Shown here: positions 17,118 through 24,109 of the stretch, piece by piece
Position numbering within the stretch: the first letter of the stretch is position 1
Layout of the letters: each line of letters starts with the position of its first letter
Source of the DNA: a virus
Length of the DNA: 29,593 bases
Virus record (IMG/VR): IMGVR_UViG_3300010354_000408
Location: 1-29,593 of that record
Strand: one strand, 5' to 3'
The notes under the pieces: model-generated
Told to the model about the DNA's origin: nothing
Seen by the model: only the letters and a program-made list of their open reading frames with translations
The model's database searches: none
Program-made: the position numbers and the translations under genes

Positions 17118-17501
17118 TTAGAACATTGCTTCGGCGTCAACACTTGTTGATGCTGATGTATAGCCTGTAGCAGCATCAAGAGCTGTCTTGAGTGTTGCTG
17201 TTGTCCATGCTCCTACTGGGTAGATAGCAACTGCCATAGCTGCATTTGTGATATCTACTTTATAGATATGAACTGTAGCGAGCTGAGCGATTGTTTGCAT
17301 TGCCTTAACTGCGCCAGCAGCGTTTAGTTCGCCTGGAGCGCTATATGTGAAAAATGCTAGTGCTGGGCCCTGTGGCTGAACAGTAGCACCATCAACCACT
17401 GTGTCTGCACCATTGTTAAAACCTGCGCCACCTGATGTAACGCCTGCGTCCATTACTGCTACTGGTCGTAAATCACCATTGCTTCTTGTAAAACCTGCCA
17501 T
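17118..17501 (-). CDS. Small Ala/Gly/Thr-rich protein, likely abundant structural protein
   Basis: This 127-residue protein (MAGFTRSNGDLRPVAVMDAG...) is rich in Ala, Gly, Thr and Val and has few charged residues. It includes a VQPQGPALAFFTYSA segment and ends in VDAEAMF. Its codon use is richer in GCT/GCA/GCC than that of the AT-rich genes around it. It is an isolated transcription unit: a GATAAATA late box 39 nt upstream, the best Shine-Dalgarno in the region (AAGGAGAT), and a strong intrinsic terminator 30 nt after its stop. That arrangement is typical of a highly expressed virion component such as a decoration or tail accessory protein. I do not recognise the family, so the role is inference. 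Confidence 0.8.
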   Translation of the reverse strand: MAGFTRSNGDLRPVAVMDAGVTSGGAGFNNGADTVVDGATVQPQGPALAFFTYSAPGELNAAGAVKAMQTIAQLATVHIYKVDITNAAMAVAIYPVGAWTTATLKTALDAATGYTSASTSVDAEAMF

Positions 17502-17540
17502 TTTAAATCTCCTTAAGTTGTGAGCTTAAAGCTCTATACT

Positions 17541-17548
17541 TATTTATC
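17541..17548 (-). promoter_or_regulatory. Late promoter box GATAAATA
   Basis: The box lies 39 nt before the isolated small gene ending at 17501. A short palindrome (GAGCTT-A-AAGCTC, 17522-17534) and an AAGGAGAT Shine-Dalgarno lie in the leader. Confidence 0.65.
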
Positions 17549-17572
17549 ATTCCTTCCAAAAAATCTATTCTA

Positions 17573-17860
17573 CTATTTAGAAGCAGCAGATATAATCTTT
17601 TGAAATAGATGAGGATTTGATCTAATATGCTTAAGCATATTCGTGGCAAATCTTTCTAGATGACGAGAATCGTATTGTTTGACAAAAGAACTCTGTTGCT
17701 GATCATTTGCTTGAATAATCTGATTGAATTCAGAAGTGGTGGTTTTGGTATCGGCGGGAACTCCAGCCATCTTATTAGCCAACCAACGAGTAGTGGCACT
17801 CTTAAAATCAGGAGTGGTCATTGATGGAGCATATTCCTTGATAATTTCTTTAGCTTTCAT
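17573..17860 (-). CDS. Small protein of unknown function with capsid-targeting-like N-terminus, 95 aa
   Basis: The protein starts MKAKEIIKEYAPS. This resembles T4 capsid-targeting peptides (a short Lys-led N-terminus ending in I-x-E, here I7-K8-E9, the gp21 protease consensus). The rest is helical and polar, with a Gln-rich middle (QIIQANDQQQSSF, residues ~48-60) and a C-terminus HIRSNPHLFQKIISAASK. No known family is recognised. It overlaps the preceding 82-residue gene by 11 nt (ATGAAAGCTAA), so the two are coupled. It may be an internal head protein cleaved during maturation, but this rests on the N-terminal pattern alone. Confidence 0.7.
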   Translation of the reverse strand: MKAKEIIKEYAPSMTTPDFKSATTRWLANKMAGVPADTKTTTSEFNQIIQANDQQQSSFVKQYDSRHLERFATNMLKHIRSNPHLFQKIISAASK

Positions 17861-18098
17861 CGTTATTCCGTTTCAGACTCTTATTAAATCTTGTATTATC
17901 TTTGTGCTTGATTGCCATAAGAAGCTTACGCTCAAGAACGGCCGCTCGTTCACTATCAAAATTCTTATTGATAAGTTCAATAAGATTGATAGCACTAGAA
18001 ATCACATTATTAGCGCGATTTTCTAAAACATGCTTGAGATCTCTCTTGTCGCCAAGAGCCTCAAGTTCTTCTAATAAACTTCTAGTTTTTCGTTCCAT
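17850..18098 (-). CDS. Small helical protein of unknown function, 82 aa
   Basis: The protein (MERKTRSLLEELEALGDKRDL...) is predicted to be almost wholly helical and highly charged. It contains NVISSAINLIELINKNFDSERAAVLERKLLMAIKHKD in its second half, here described only by composition: long amphipathic helices, possibly a coiled coil. A GATAAATA late box lies only 7 nt before the ATG and there is no Shine-Dalgarno, so the mRNA would be almost leaderless. It is coupled to the following 95-residue gene by an 11-nt overlap. No family is recognised. Confidence 0.7.
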   Translation of the reverse strand: MERKTRSLLEELEALGDKRDLKHVLENRANNVISSAINLIELINKNFDSERAAVLERKLLMAIKHKDNTRFNKSLKRNNDES

Positions 18099-18105
18099 GA
18101 TATAG

Positions 18106-18113
18106 TATTTATC
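18106..18113 (-). promoter_or_regulatory. Late promoter box GATAAATA, 7 nt from ATG
   Basis: The box lies between the helicase stop and the ATG at 18098. It would give an almost leaderless transcript for the two small genes downstream. Confidence 0.5.
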
Positions 18114-18115
18114 TG

Positions 18116-19531
18116 CTATTGCTTCTTTATGCTGGCAATCATTGATTTAAGAGCATTACTTTGAATATTAGCAGCAATTTTAGGTGTTTGCTCAGAGCTT
18201 TCAGTTGATCGTATTTCAATTGATGGTGTTGTAACTGTGCTCTTTGTTCTAATCTTGTCTAGAATTGAACTACCAGAAGTTTCAGCGGCAGAGTTATTAT
18301 CGTGATCATCGCCATTATCAAAGATTCTTAAAGTTTCACGATCAAAACTCAGATCAATCTTTTGACCAACTCCGCTGCTATTACGAGTTTTCAAAAACTG
18401 AATCTGATACTGACCACGCTCTCTCATAGCACGACTAGTAAATATACCAAATACGTTATCAGCAGTATTGATTTTACTGATACCACCAGAGATATGACTG
18501 TGATCAAACTCAACTTCTTCAACGGCGTTACGATTTAACTGACTAGCAGTGACCAAAAGAACTTTGAGTTCTTTAGCAAGATTTCTGATCTCTTCACTAA
18601 CATACTTGTCTTTGATAAAGAGATCGCTTGGACTTACTTTGGCACTCACAGGCATTAACAAGTCAAGATAGTCAATACACAAAAAGTCAATCTTCTTTCC
18701 TGATTCTATCTGGAGATTTTTGATATAGGCACGAATATCATTAACAGTACTCTGAGCAGGCAAATACTTGACCCAAAATGCTCCACTTCGTTTGCCGATC
18801 ATTCTTACCTTTAGATCTACATCATCAAGATCCTTAAAAGTATTTTTCATGGATACTCCCGACATCATACTGTCTATACGCCAACTACAAAGTTCCTCAC
18901 TGAGTTCTAAGGTAATATATACGCCATTTAGATTAGCCTGAGCCCAATTTACAGATAGATTTTGCATGAATAGCGACTTTCCTGATCCTGATCCACCAGC
19001 AAAAATCTGTAACTCTCCACGATTAAACCCACCATATAACTTATTATCAACTGACGGCCAACCAGTGCTAATCTGTCCGTTACTATTCTTGATAGCTTCT
19101 AGTCGAGCACGAGGATTAGCAAAGTATTCAGTGCCCAAGTCTTTTTGTAAACTAATCTGAACTGCATCCTTGATTAGCTTTTCAACTGGGTCATAGTTTC
19201 CTTTTTCTAATAAGTCGGCAGCTTTAAGAATCGCTCTTTCAAGCTCCTGTCTTTTAGTAAAACGCTCAAACTCATCCAAGAACCATATAGAATCTGACTC
19301 TCGTAGACCCTCGATAGGATCAATAGTCTGACCAGTTGTCGCCAAAATCTGAACACTATCTGGCATAACATTATACTTTTCAGCATGATCTTTAATCATT
19401 GTGACCACTGGCTGTAAGTTCTTGTGAAAGTTTTTGGCATCTAAGATGTTACTAACTCTAGGATAAAGATGAGGATCAGTGATCATCATTCTAACTAATG
19501 CTGTTTGCATTTCAATACTTGCTGAACTCAT
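18116..19531 (-). CDS. 41: Replicative DNA helicase, DnaB/T4 gp41 family
   Basis: This 471-residue protein (T4 gp41 is 475) has a DnaB-like N-terminal helical domain, the RecA-type core with Walker A GGSGSGKS at residues 179-186, and Walker B in IDFLCIDYLDLL at 281-292. The VTASQLNR motif lies at ~327-334, with a downstream HISGG and DNVFGI region. It would unwind DNA 5'-3' as a hexamer at the phage fork together with the primase encoded just upstream. Its ATG overlaps the primase stop (ATGA), so the two are translated in coupled fashion, which suits stoichiometric primosome assembly. The low-complexity C-terminal ~70 residues are probably a flexible tail that contacts partners. Confidence 0.93.
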   Translation of the reverse strand: MSSASIEMQTALVRMMITDPHLYPRVSNILDAKNFHKNLQPVVTMIKDHAEKYNVMPDSVQILATTGQTIDPIEGLRESDSIWFLDEFERFTKRQELERAILKAADLLEKGNYDPVEKLIKDAVQISLQKDLGTEYFANPRARLEAIKNSNGQISTGWPSVDNKLYGGFNRGELQIFAGGSGSGKSLFMQNLSVNWAQANLNGVYITLELSEELCSWRIDSMMSGVSMKNTFKDLDDVDLKVRMIGKRSGAFWVKYLPAQSTVNDIRAYIKNLQIESGKKIDFLCIDYLDLLMPVSAKVSPSDLFIKDKYVSEEIRNLAKELKVLLVTASQLNRNAVEEVEFDHSHISGGISKINTADNVFGIFTSRAMRERGQYQIQFLKTRNSSGVGQKIDLSFDRETLRIFDNGDDHDNNSAAETSGSSILDKIRTKSTVTTPSIEIRSTESSEQTPKIAANIQSNALKSMIASIKKQ

Positions 19532-20496
19532 TTAAATTTTCCTCGGGCCATTCTTAACTTTATTTCATTCGTTGTTCTATTTTGTAAAATACTTAATAGA
19601 GTTGGTAATCGTCCATATTTTAATACAGCGTCATTGACATCTTTTACATCATCAGCCCAATCAGGAATACTTATTTTGTATCCTAATTCTAAAGCTCTAG
19701 TACCAATTTCTAGTCCCGCTCGATCATGATCAGGGACAACAATCACTTCTTTATTTAAAGACGATATTAATCTTGCTTGTTCATCATTGATTGTGCTACC
19801 AAGATAAGCACATCCATTAATACTCATGGCATCAATCTGACCTTCTACAAGAATCAAAATCTGATTTTCTGGATGTTGTCGATCAAGATTAAACACAAAT
19901 CCTCGTTGCTGATTGGAAATATACTTAGGTGTTCTATCATCGTAATGTCTAATAGTATAACCAACTATTTCTTGACGATAGTAATAGGGTATGATAATAC
20001 CTGGGCGATTTGTATAGTCTTTCGTGAATACATAAAACTTATTACTATGATAGTCTATTCCACGTCGTTCCAAATATTCTTTATCTCGTTTATGATTGGG
20101 ATTAGTAAAGTCAAATGGCTCACACGATTCAGGAAGATCAACCGTCTTAAAAGAAACCGTGATTGCGGACCGACGCTGAGTCATTAAGTCTTTAAGAATA
20201 TCTCGATGTTTCCAACTCTCAAAACTCATCTTATCGATGTCTTGATCGCTGACTCCACACCATGATAGTAATTGCTTGACCCGAGATCCAAATTGATTTC
20301 CTATAGATACTGAGCACTTAAATTGGCAGTTAAAACAATGATAGGTCCAATCGGTTTCATTCTGAAATATAACTCCGCCACGATTACGTTTGTCAGGCTT
20401 ATGACCACGATGATGACAGCATATGGCATTAAAAGAATACCAACCAGTAGAGGTTTTACGTTTTCTGCCTGGAATGAGCGAGATTATATCTATCAT
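19528..20496 (-). CDS. 61: DNA primase, T4 gp61 type (zinc ribbon + TOPRIM)
   Basis: The 322-residue protein (gp61 is 342) opens with a zinc-binding domain: cysteines and histidines at C26, C27, H28, H32, C54 and C57 (ICCHHRGH ... HCFNCQ). The TOPRIM catalytic core follows, with the conserved glutamate in ILILVEGQIDAMSI and DxD in VVPDHDRAG. It makes the RNA primers for lagging-strand synthesis together with the coupled gp41-type helicase. An in-frame GTG six codons upstream (20514) exists. I prefer the ATG at 20496 because the promoter's -10 box (TATCAT, 20505-20510) lies over those codons and the family's N-terminus normally begins shortly before the zinc domain. The transcript then would be nearly leaderless. 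Confidence 0.92.
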   Translation of the reverse strand: MIDIISLIPGRKRKTSTGWYSFNAICCHHRGHKPDKRNRGGVIFQNETDWTYHCFNCQFKCSVSIGNQFGSRVKQLLSWCGVSDQDIDKMSFESWKHRDILKDLMTQRRSAITVSFKTVDLPESCEPFDFTNPNHKRDKEYLERRGIDYHSNKFYVFTKDYTNRPGIIIPYYYRQEIVGYTIRHYDDRTPKYISNQQRGFVFNLDRQHPENQILILVEGQIDAMSINGCAYLGSTINDEQARLISSLNKEVIVVPDHDRAGLEIGTRALELGYKISIPDWADDVKDVNDAVLKYGRLPTLLSILQNRTTNEIKLRMARGKFK

Positions 20497-20504
20497 AGAT
20501 AGAT

Positions 20505-20534
20505 ATGATATCACATTTCGTAGTGTAAAGTCAA
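20505..20534 (-). promoter_or_regulatory. Sigma70-type promoter of primase-helicase
   Basis: TTGACT (20529-20534), an 18-nt spacer and TATCAT (20505-20510) on the minus strand. The -10 ends 8 nt before the preferred primase ATG at 20496. Confidence 0.6.
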
Positions 20535-20538
20535 TCTA

Positions 20539-21321
20539 TTACTTTACCAAAATCTCGGTAATGTCACCTATATTAGCCGAATTTGAATGAGTGCCCTGAT
20601 TGTCAAAGTCTAGTCTCAGATAGTTATAGTGACCATCAACTACTATTGCCATGGATCCACTAAAATCAGTTAATTGATAGTTCTTATCTTTAACTGGAAC
20701 TGGTCTGGAAAAGCTTGGCACATCGCTAGAGATAACAGTAATCGTTCCTGTATAGTTGCTGGCCCAAATCTGAAAAGTGGTTATCGGGGAACCAGTTGAC
20801 TCAATAATAGAACTCTTAAACTTTACAGGCACTGCTGGTCTTGTTGGCAATTTTACATCCTGAGCGCTGATTGTTCGAGGATAAATGCTATCAACAATCT
20901 CTGCCACGCCACGAGCCTGTCCATTATTCAAGGTGTATCCTGCTTTCTCACCTGAATCCTGCTGCCAACTAATGCTATAGTAGCCTCGCTGAGCATCTAA
21001 ATATTCAGTTTCGGACGGAGTGAGTATCAATTTCATAAGCCCTGTTGCTGGATATACTGGCTCTAGTAGCTTGCTAGCAAGTAGTATATCGCCCCGATCA
21101 TTCATTAATCTCCACATCAGATTTTGATTGAATAAGTTGACATTCTTTTGATTCTGATTGATAAAATGAAATTCGATCTCGTTGGTAATACCACGATGAA
21201 TGGTAATTGGTTTGCTATACACGGCTTGATATCTCCTGTTACTACTGTCAGTAGAATTTAGATATAATAAAACAATCTGATTTCGGTCAGTGACTAAATA
21301 AACTTGACTTTGAGCGGGCAC
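20539..21321 (-). CDS. Beta-rich structural-type protein, 260 aa, GTG start
   Basis: The protein begins at GTG (21321) with AAGGA about 9 nt upstream and a CATAAATA late-like box 19 nt upstream, supporting late expression. The N-terminal ~130 residues (ITIHRGITNEIEFHFINQNQ, LMWRLMNDRGDILLASKLL, ATGLMKLILTP, GYYSISWQQDSGE) resemble the immunoglobulin-like N-terminal domain of phage baseplate or upper-fibre proteins (BppU-type), by pattern only. The C-terminal half is another beta domain (TTFQIWASNYTGTITV, FSGSMAIVVDGHYNYLRLDF) that looks like a metal- or ligand-free jelly roll. A virion structural protein is likely. It ends 42 nt before the preferred primase start, in the region of the primase promoter. 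Confidence 0.7.
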   Translation of the reverse strand: MPAQSQVYLVTDRNQIVLLYLNSTDSSNRRYQAVYSKPITIHRGITNEIEFHFINQNQKNVNLFNQNLMWRLMNDRGDILLASKLLEPVYPATGLMKLILTPSETEYLDAQRGYYSISWQQDSGEKAGYTLNNGQARGVAEIVDSIYPRTISAQDVKLPTRPAVPVKFKSSIIESTGSPITTFQIWASNYTGTITVISSDVPSFSRPVPVKDKNYQLTDFSGSMAIVVDGHYNYLRLDFDNQGTHSNSANIGDITEILVK

Positions 21322-21340
21322 AATACTTTGTCCTTTATAC

Positions 21341-21348
21341 TATTTATG
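21341..21348 (-). promoter_or_regulatory. Late promoter box CATAAATA
   Basis: The box lies 19 nt before the GTG start of the structural-type gene at 21321 and overlaps the ATG of the divergent plus-strand gene. Confidence 0.5.
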
Positions 21349-21723
21349 ACTACTGACTTTTTTAAGAAACTCACCGAGAATCATCCATTTATCACAGTAT
21401 GTAGCTATGGAGGACAAGAATATATTGGCATCGTTCAGAATAAAGATGATTCCTTTACAACATTCTATGACTATGGTAGCATTGCTGAGCAATCACTGAA
21501 ACAAGCCTTCTTGAATTTGGGCGATACTTGGTGGTGGGAAAGTAATAGAATGATACCCATAAACATATTTCTAAAGACAGAATGGGCACCATTTAAGCCC
21601 TATCTTAAAACATTTAATAATCGTGGACTAGTCGTACTTCATGGACCTGTTGTTAGTCTAGACGATATAAACAAAAAACGAATTAAGCGACGAAGTATTA
21701 CTCTAGTTCGTCGTACCCTCTAG
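21346..21723 (+). CDS. Conserved phage protein of unknown function, 125 aa
   Basis: I chose the ATG at 21346 (MTTDFFKKL); the only longer start is a TTG at 21304 whose extra residues look untranslated and overlap the divergent gene. The compact, aromatic-rich sequence contains a conserved-looking block LGDTWWWESNRMIPINIFLK (residues ~57-76) and a basic C-terminus (KKRIKRRSITLVRRTL). From memory, homologues with the TWWWESNR-x-IPINIFL block occur in marine T4-like phages without known function. No Shine-Dalgarno is visible. A TATACT box ends 4 nt before the ATG but lacks a -35. Its last 26 nt overlap the end of the convergent PolIII-like gene. Confidence 0.75.
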   Translation: MTTDFFKKLTENHPFITVCSYGGQEYIGIVQNKDDSFTTFYDYGSIAEQSLKQAFLNLGDTWWWESNRMIPINIFLKTEWAPFKPYLKTFNNRGLVVLHGPVVSLDDINKKRIKRRSITLVRRTL

Positions 21724-22282
21724 CTAACATATTCATATTAACAATCACTAAGTGACTATAAGCAATGGCGTGACTTCTCTTAAAATGATAACTGTCATCA
21801 TTGGGACGATCCCAGATAGTTCTAGCAACTTCAGCCCATGATAGTCCTATTAGATGTCGCTTAGCTGGTCTAATAACACTGAGCATCATACTCAATCTAG
21901 CAATGCTTGTAATAGGCTCAGGCATCTGTCGAATAGTATCATAATGACGACCAAGATGAATCAGTTTACTCACAAACTCTCGATCTTCAAGATTACTCCA
22001 ATCAGGCTCTTTCATTAGATCAATCAACTCCGCTTCTGTTTTAATATGAGCGTAGAGTTTAACATTTAATATATCTAATTTGAAATAACCACGCTGCTCT
22101 GCTTGTTGATAATCAATGCTGGCCATGTTCGTTAAGCAGTCTCGGGGACAGTCAGTAACATAAATGCCAGTATTATGCTTTCTTGAACGAACGTTATCTT
22201 GTTGTATGGCAGGAATATGAGCGATCAATTTCAATATCTGCTCTCGATCACCAACGTCTATATCAACGTCACTCTTAAACAT
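21698..22282 (-). CDS. Miniature DNA polymerase III alpha-like (C-family palm/fingers) protein, 194 aa
   Basis: The protein is collinear with the palm and fingers of bacterial PolIII alpha. SDVDIDVGDREQILKLI (residues 4-20) matches the PDxDxDF...RR.xVI catalytic motif, so D5 and D7 correspond to E. coli D401 and D403. KHNTGIYVTD (35-44) matches KHAGGVVIAP. GYFKLDILNV (65-74) matches GLVKFDFLGL, so D70 corresponds to D555. The segment ending MLSVIRPAK (133-141) matches ALVALFRPGP, and YHFKRSHAIAY (165-175) matches YGFNKSHSAAY. PHP, helix-hairpin-helix, beta-binding and OB/tau regions are all absent (PolIII alpha is ~1160 residues). Polymerase activity is uncertain; a regulatory or structural relic is possible. 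It is last in the operon with the gp62-like gene. Confidence 0.75.
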   Translation of the reverse strand: MFKSDVDIDVGDREQILKLIAHIPAIQQDNVRSRKHNTGIYVTDCPRDCLTNMASIDYQQAEQRGYFKLDILNVKLYAHIKTEAELIDLMKEPDWSNLEDREFVSKLIHLGRHYDTIRQMPEPITSIARLSMMLSVIRPAKRHLIGLSWAEVARTIWDRPNDDSYHFKRSHAIAYSHLVIVNMNMLARGYDELE

Positions 22283-22285
22283 TTG

Positions 22286-22987
22286 TCAAATTCCACAACG
22301 TTCAAGTAGCATAACAGCAGACCGATACATATCGGGATCACGACGTATCTTGATATTCCAATAAACAGGGTCAATATACTCATTGATAAACGAAACTTCA
22401 GATTCACTGAGTTTGGCCAACCATTCTTGTGCTCGTGGGCTGGCATAGAGAACCCAAGGACTAATCTGACCCTGAGTAATCATATGACATATCTTGCCTC
22501 TTGGTCCATAGAGAAATACATCCTCTAAACGAATGTTCTCAATCTTTGATAGATCGATTAGAGATTCTGCTGTTCTATAAATAGCATCATAGAGATCTTC
22601 ATGTTTCACGAACTGTATCAAGAACTTAGTATATACTGTATCACTGGCCCACTTATCAAGTGGTACTGAGTTTTTTAGTAGATAATCAATATAGGAAACA
22701 ATACTAATCACACGAGAGGAAGAACAGTATTCTCCAAATCGAACAAACCCACGATAGTAGGGACTCTTGATAAAATCAATATAGGAAAGCGATCTATTTG
22801 ATCCTATATGAACAGTGTTGTAAAACTTAACCCATGAATTGAAACCGATTCTGTTTCCAGGCATATTTTGACTGGTCCATCGTTTCTTTTTCTCACACAT
22901 ATGAGTCTGAAACGAACTGGGCCTAATAAATGTCTTGTTACACCATTGACAAGTCAAATCATTAGTCTCTGCCAAGTTCTCTTTCAT
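22286..22987 (-). CDS. Zinc-finger protein conserved in T4-like phages, function unknown, 233 aa
   Basis: An N-terminal zinc knuckle is clear: C13 and C16 in CQWC, then H29 and C31 in HMC (C-x2-C-x12-H-x-C), followed by a basic patch KKKRW. The rest is helical with aromatic blocks (FVRFGEYCSSSRVISIVSYIDYLL, GQISPWVLYASPRAQEWL) and ends IDPVYWNIKIRRDPDMY. I recognise this overall layout (zinc finger, KSPYYxxFVxFG, ISPW, IDPxxW) from uncharacterised proteins of cyanophages and other marine T4-like phages. DNA or RNA binding is likely but unproven. The ATG lies 26 nt inside the end of the gp62-like gene, and 3 nt separate its stop from the PolIII-like gene. Confidence 0.8.
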   Translation of the reverse strand: MKENLAETNDLTCQWCNKTFIRPSSFQTHMCEKKKRWTSQNMPGNRIGFNSWVKFYNTVHIGSNRSLSYIDFIKSPYYRGFVRFGEYCSSSRVISIVSYIDYLLKNSVPLDKWASDTVYTKFLIQFVKHEDLYDAIYRTAESLIDLSKIENIRLEDVFLYGPRGKICHMITQGQISPWVLYASPRAQEWLAKLSESEVSFINEYIDPVYWNIKIRRDPDMYRSAVMLLERCGI

Positions 22988-23552
22988 ATTCTGCTATCTC
23001 TTCCTGAGTTGTTAATAAGTTTAGAACTTCAAGATCCTCATACTTTAATAGGTCATTCATTTTGGCAAGACGACACTTCTTGTGTTGCTCATCAAGATAA
23101 ATCTTACTAAACTCTTTAATGTCAGAGGCTTTACTGCCAACATAAACCTTGCCAAAGTAATCCTGAACTTGCTTGATCGTTGCTGGCTCACGATATTTAC
23201 TAATACGTTCAGATAGATGAGGAATCCATTCATGAAATTGTCGTCCCATCTTAGGACTGCTAACACAAAGCATGAGCCATTGTAATTCAGGATGATTCTG
23301 AACGTGCTCGTTAAACAAATGTCGATTGGCAAATTCTTCAGTACTTAACACATGATAAGCCGAAATGTCTCCGTTTTGTTTGACGGCACTCATCCACATA
23401 AGCATCATATAGGGAACAAACTTCTTTTGTTGCTCTTCACTTAACTTACTATAGTAGTTATAGTCTTTACGATCAAGCGCCGCTAAAGCATCAAACAAGT
23501 CAAAGTCTTGTTTCTCTAAACGCGCATCCTGATTAGTGGTTGTTTTTTTCAT
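22962..23552 (-). CDS. 62: Probable clamp-loader small subunit (T4 gp62-like)
   Basis: I chose the ATG at 23552 (MKKTTTNQDARL) because it forms a TAATG overlap with the upstream stop; a GTG three codons earlier is less likely. The 196-residue protein is close to T4 gp62 in size (187). It has the order FDALAALDRKDYNYY, then FVPYMMLMWMSAV, then LFNEHVQNHPELQWLMLCV and KMGRQFHEWIPH, the last resembling gp62's FNYLMAAV...GKRYGKWAKL. gp62 acts with gp44 to load the sliding clamp. The assignment rests on weak by-eye similarity and on its replication-gene neighbours. gp44 and gp45 are not in this window. Confidence 0.5.
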   Translation of the reverse strand: MKKTTTNQDARLEKQDFDLFDALAALDRKDYNYYSKLSEEQQKKFVPYMMLMWMSAVKQNGDISAYHVLSTEEFANRHLFNEHVQNHPELQWLMLCVSSPKMGRQFHEWIPHLSERISKYREPATIKQVQDYFGKVYVGSKASDIKEFSKIYLDEQHKKCRLAKMNDLLKYEDLEVLNLLTTQEEIAEYERELGRD

Positions 23553-24052
23553 TAGAAGCACTGTGCAAAATCTACAATCTCACAGTTTCTGCTTATCTCT
23601 TTAACTGTGTAGATACATCTGGGTCTAACATGATCATCAATTGGTATGCTAAGAAACTGTCCGTTCTTTAGTCTGGGAGCATACCATGTTATGTCATGAT
23701 AAATGTCTACGATCTCAATGTCAAGAAAACTGGGCTTGAAACCGGATAAGGGATTGAACTCAAATGCCTTGAATCCACGATCAGTAATGCTCTTTAAGGG
23801 AACCGTTTCTAAATCGCCAAACTCAGGCTCACCAATCAAGATCTGCCAATCAAGAGGCATTTTGATTATCTGATCGTCAATTCTTACCACCAAAGCACTG
23901 CTATTAAAGCTTTCTAAAAAGATTAATGGTATGTAATGATAGTCAACGTTATTAGGATTGCTATTGTCTAGAATAGCGAATCTCATATCGTCGATTTCCT
24001 CAGGAAGAGTTTCCAGATTGTATGCTATGTTATCTAATGTCAGTATTTTCAT
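23552..24052 (-). CDS. Conserved protein of unknown function, first gene of the gp62-like/PolIII-like operon
   Basis: This 166-residue protein (MKILTLDNIAYNLETLPEE...) is mixed alpha/beta. It has a segment HYIPLIFLESFNSSALVVRIDDQIIKMPLDWQILIGEP (residues ~39-76, described as a run of beta strands) and a C-terminal block NGQFLSIPIDD ... CIYTVKEIS (residues ~129-154). I have an impression of similar 'LKNGQxLxxPL...P.C.YFVKxIS' proteins in large myoviruses, without function. A sigma70-like promoter (TTGACA-17 nt-TATCAT) ends 6 nt before the ATG, with no Shine-Dalgarno. Its stop overlaps the next start (TAATG). Confidence 0.75.
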   Translation of the reverse strand: MKILTLDNIAYNLETLPEEIDDMRFAILDNSNPNNVDYHYIPLIFLESFNSSALVVRIDDQIIKMPLDWQILIGEPEFGDLETVPLKSITDRGFKAFEFNPLSGFKPSFLDIEIVDIYHDITWYAPRLKNGQFLSIPIDDHVRPRCIYTVKEISRNCEIVDFAQCF

Positions 24053-24058
24053 GTTATA

Positions 24059-24087
24059 ATGATATAATATATTGTCATCATTGTCAA
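24059..24087 (-). promoter_or_regulatory. Sigma70-type promoter of the gp62-like/PolIII-like operon
   Basis: TTGACA (24082-24087), a 17-nt spacer and TATCAT (24059-24064) on the minus strand. The -10 ends 6 nt before the ATG at 24052, and no Shine-Dalgarno is present. Confidence 0.65.
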
Positions 24088-24096
24088 TATTTTTTG

Positions 24097-24104
24097 GATA
24101 AATA
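24097..24104 (+). promoter_or_regulatory. Late promoter box GATAAATA, 5 nt from ATG
   Basis: A plus-strand late box directly before the gene at 24110, back to back with the sigma70-type promoter at 24059-24087. Confidence 0.5.
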
Positions 24105-24109
24105 CTTGT

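Noticed and set aside
19777-20187. 136-codon plus-strand frame opposite the primase
   Set aside because: It lies wholly within the TOPRIM-containing primase gene and has no ribosome binding site or family resemblance.
21304-21345. Longer TTG start for the 21346 plus-strand gene
   Set aside because: The extension overlaps the divergent gene's start and has no Shine-Dalgarno; MTTDFFKKL is the natural N-terminus.
22258-22446. Short minus-strand frame bridging the zinc-finger and PolIII-like genes
   Set aside because: It is an out-of-frame shadow; both flanking genes have proper starts and family resemblance.
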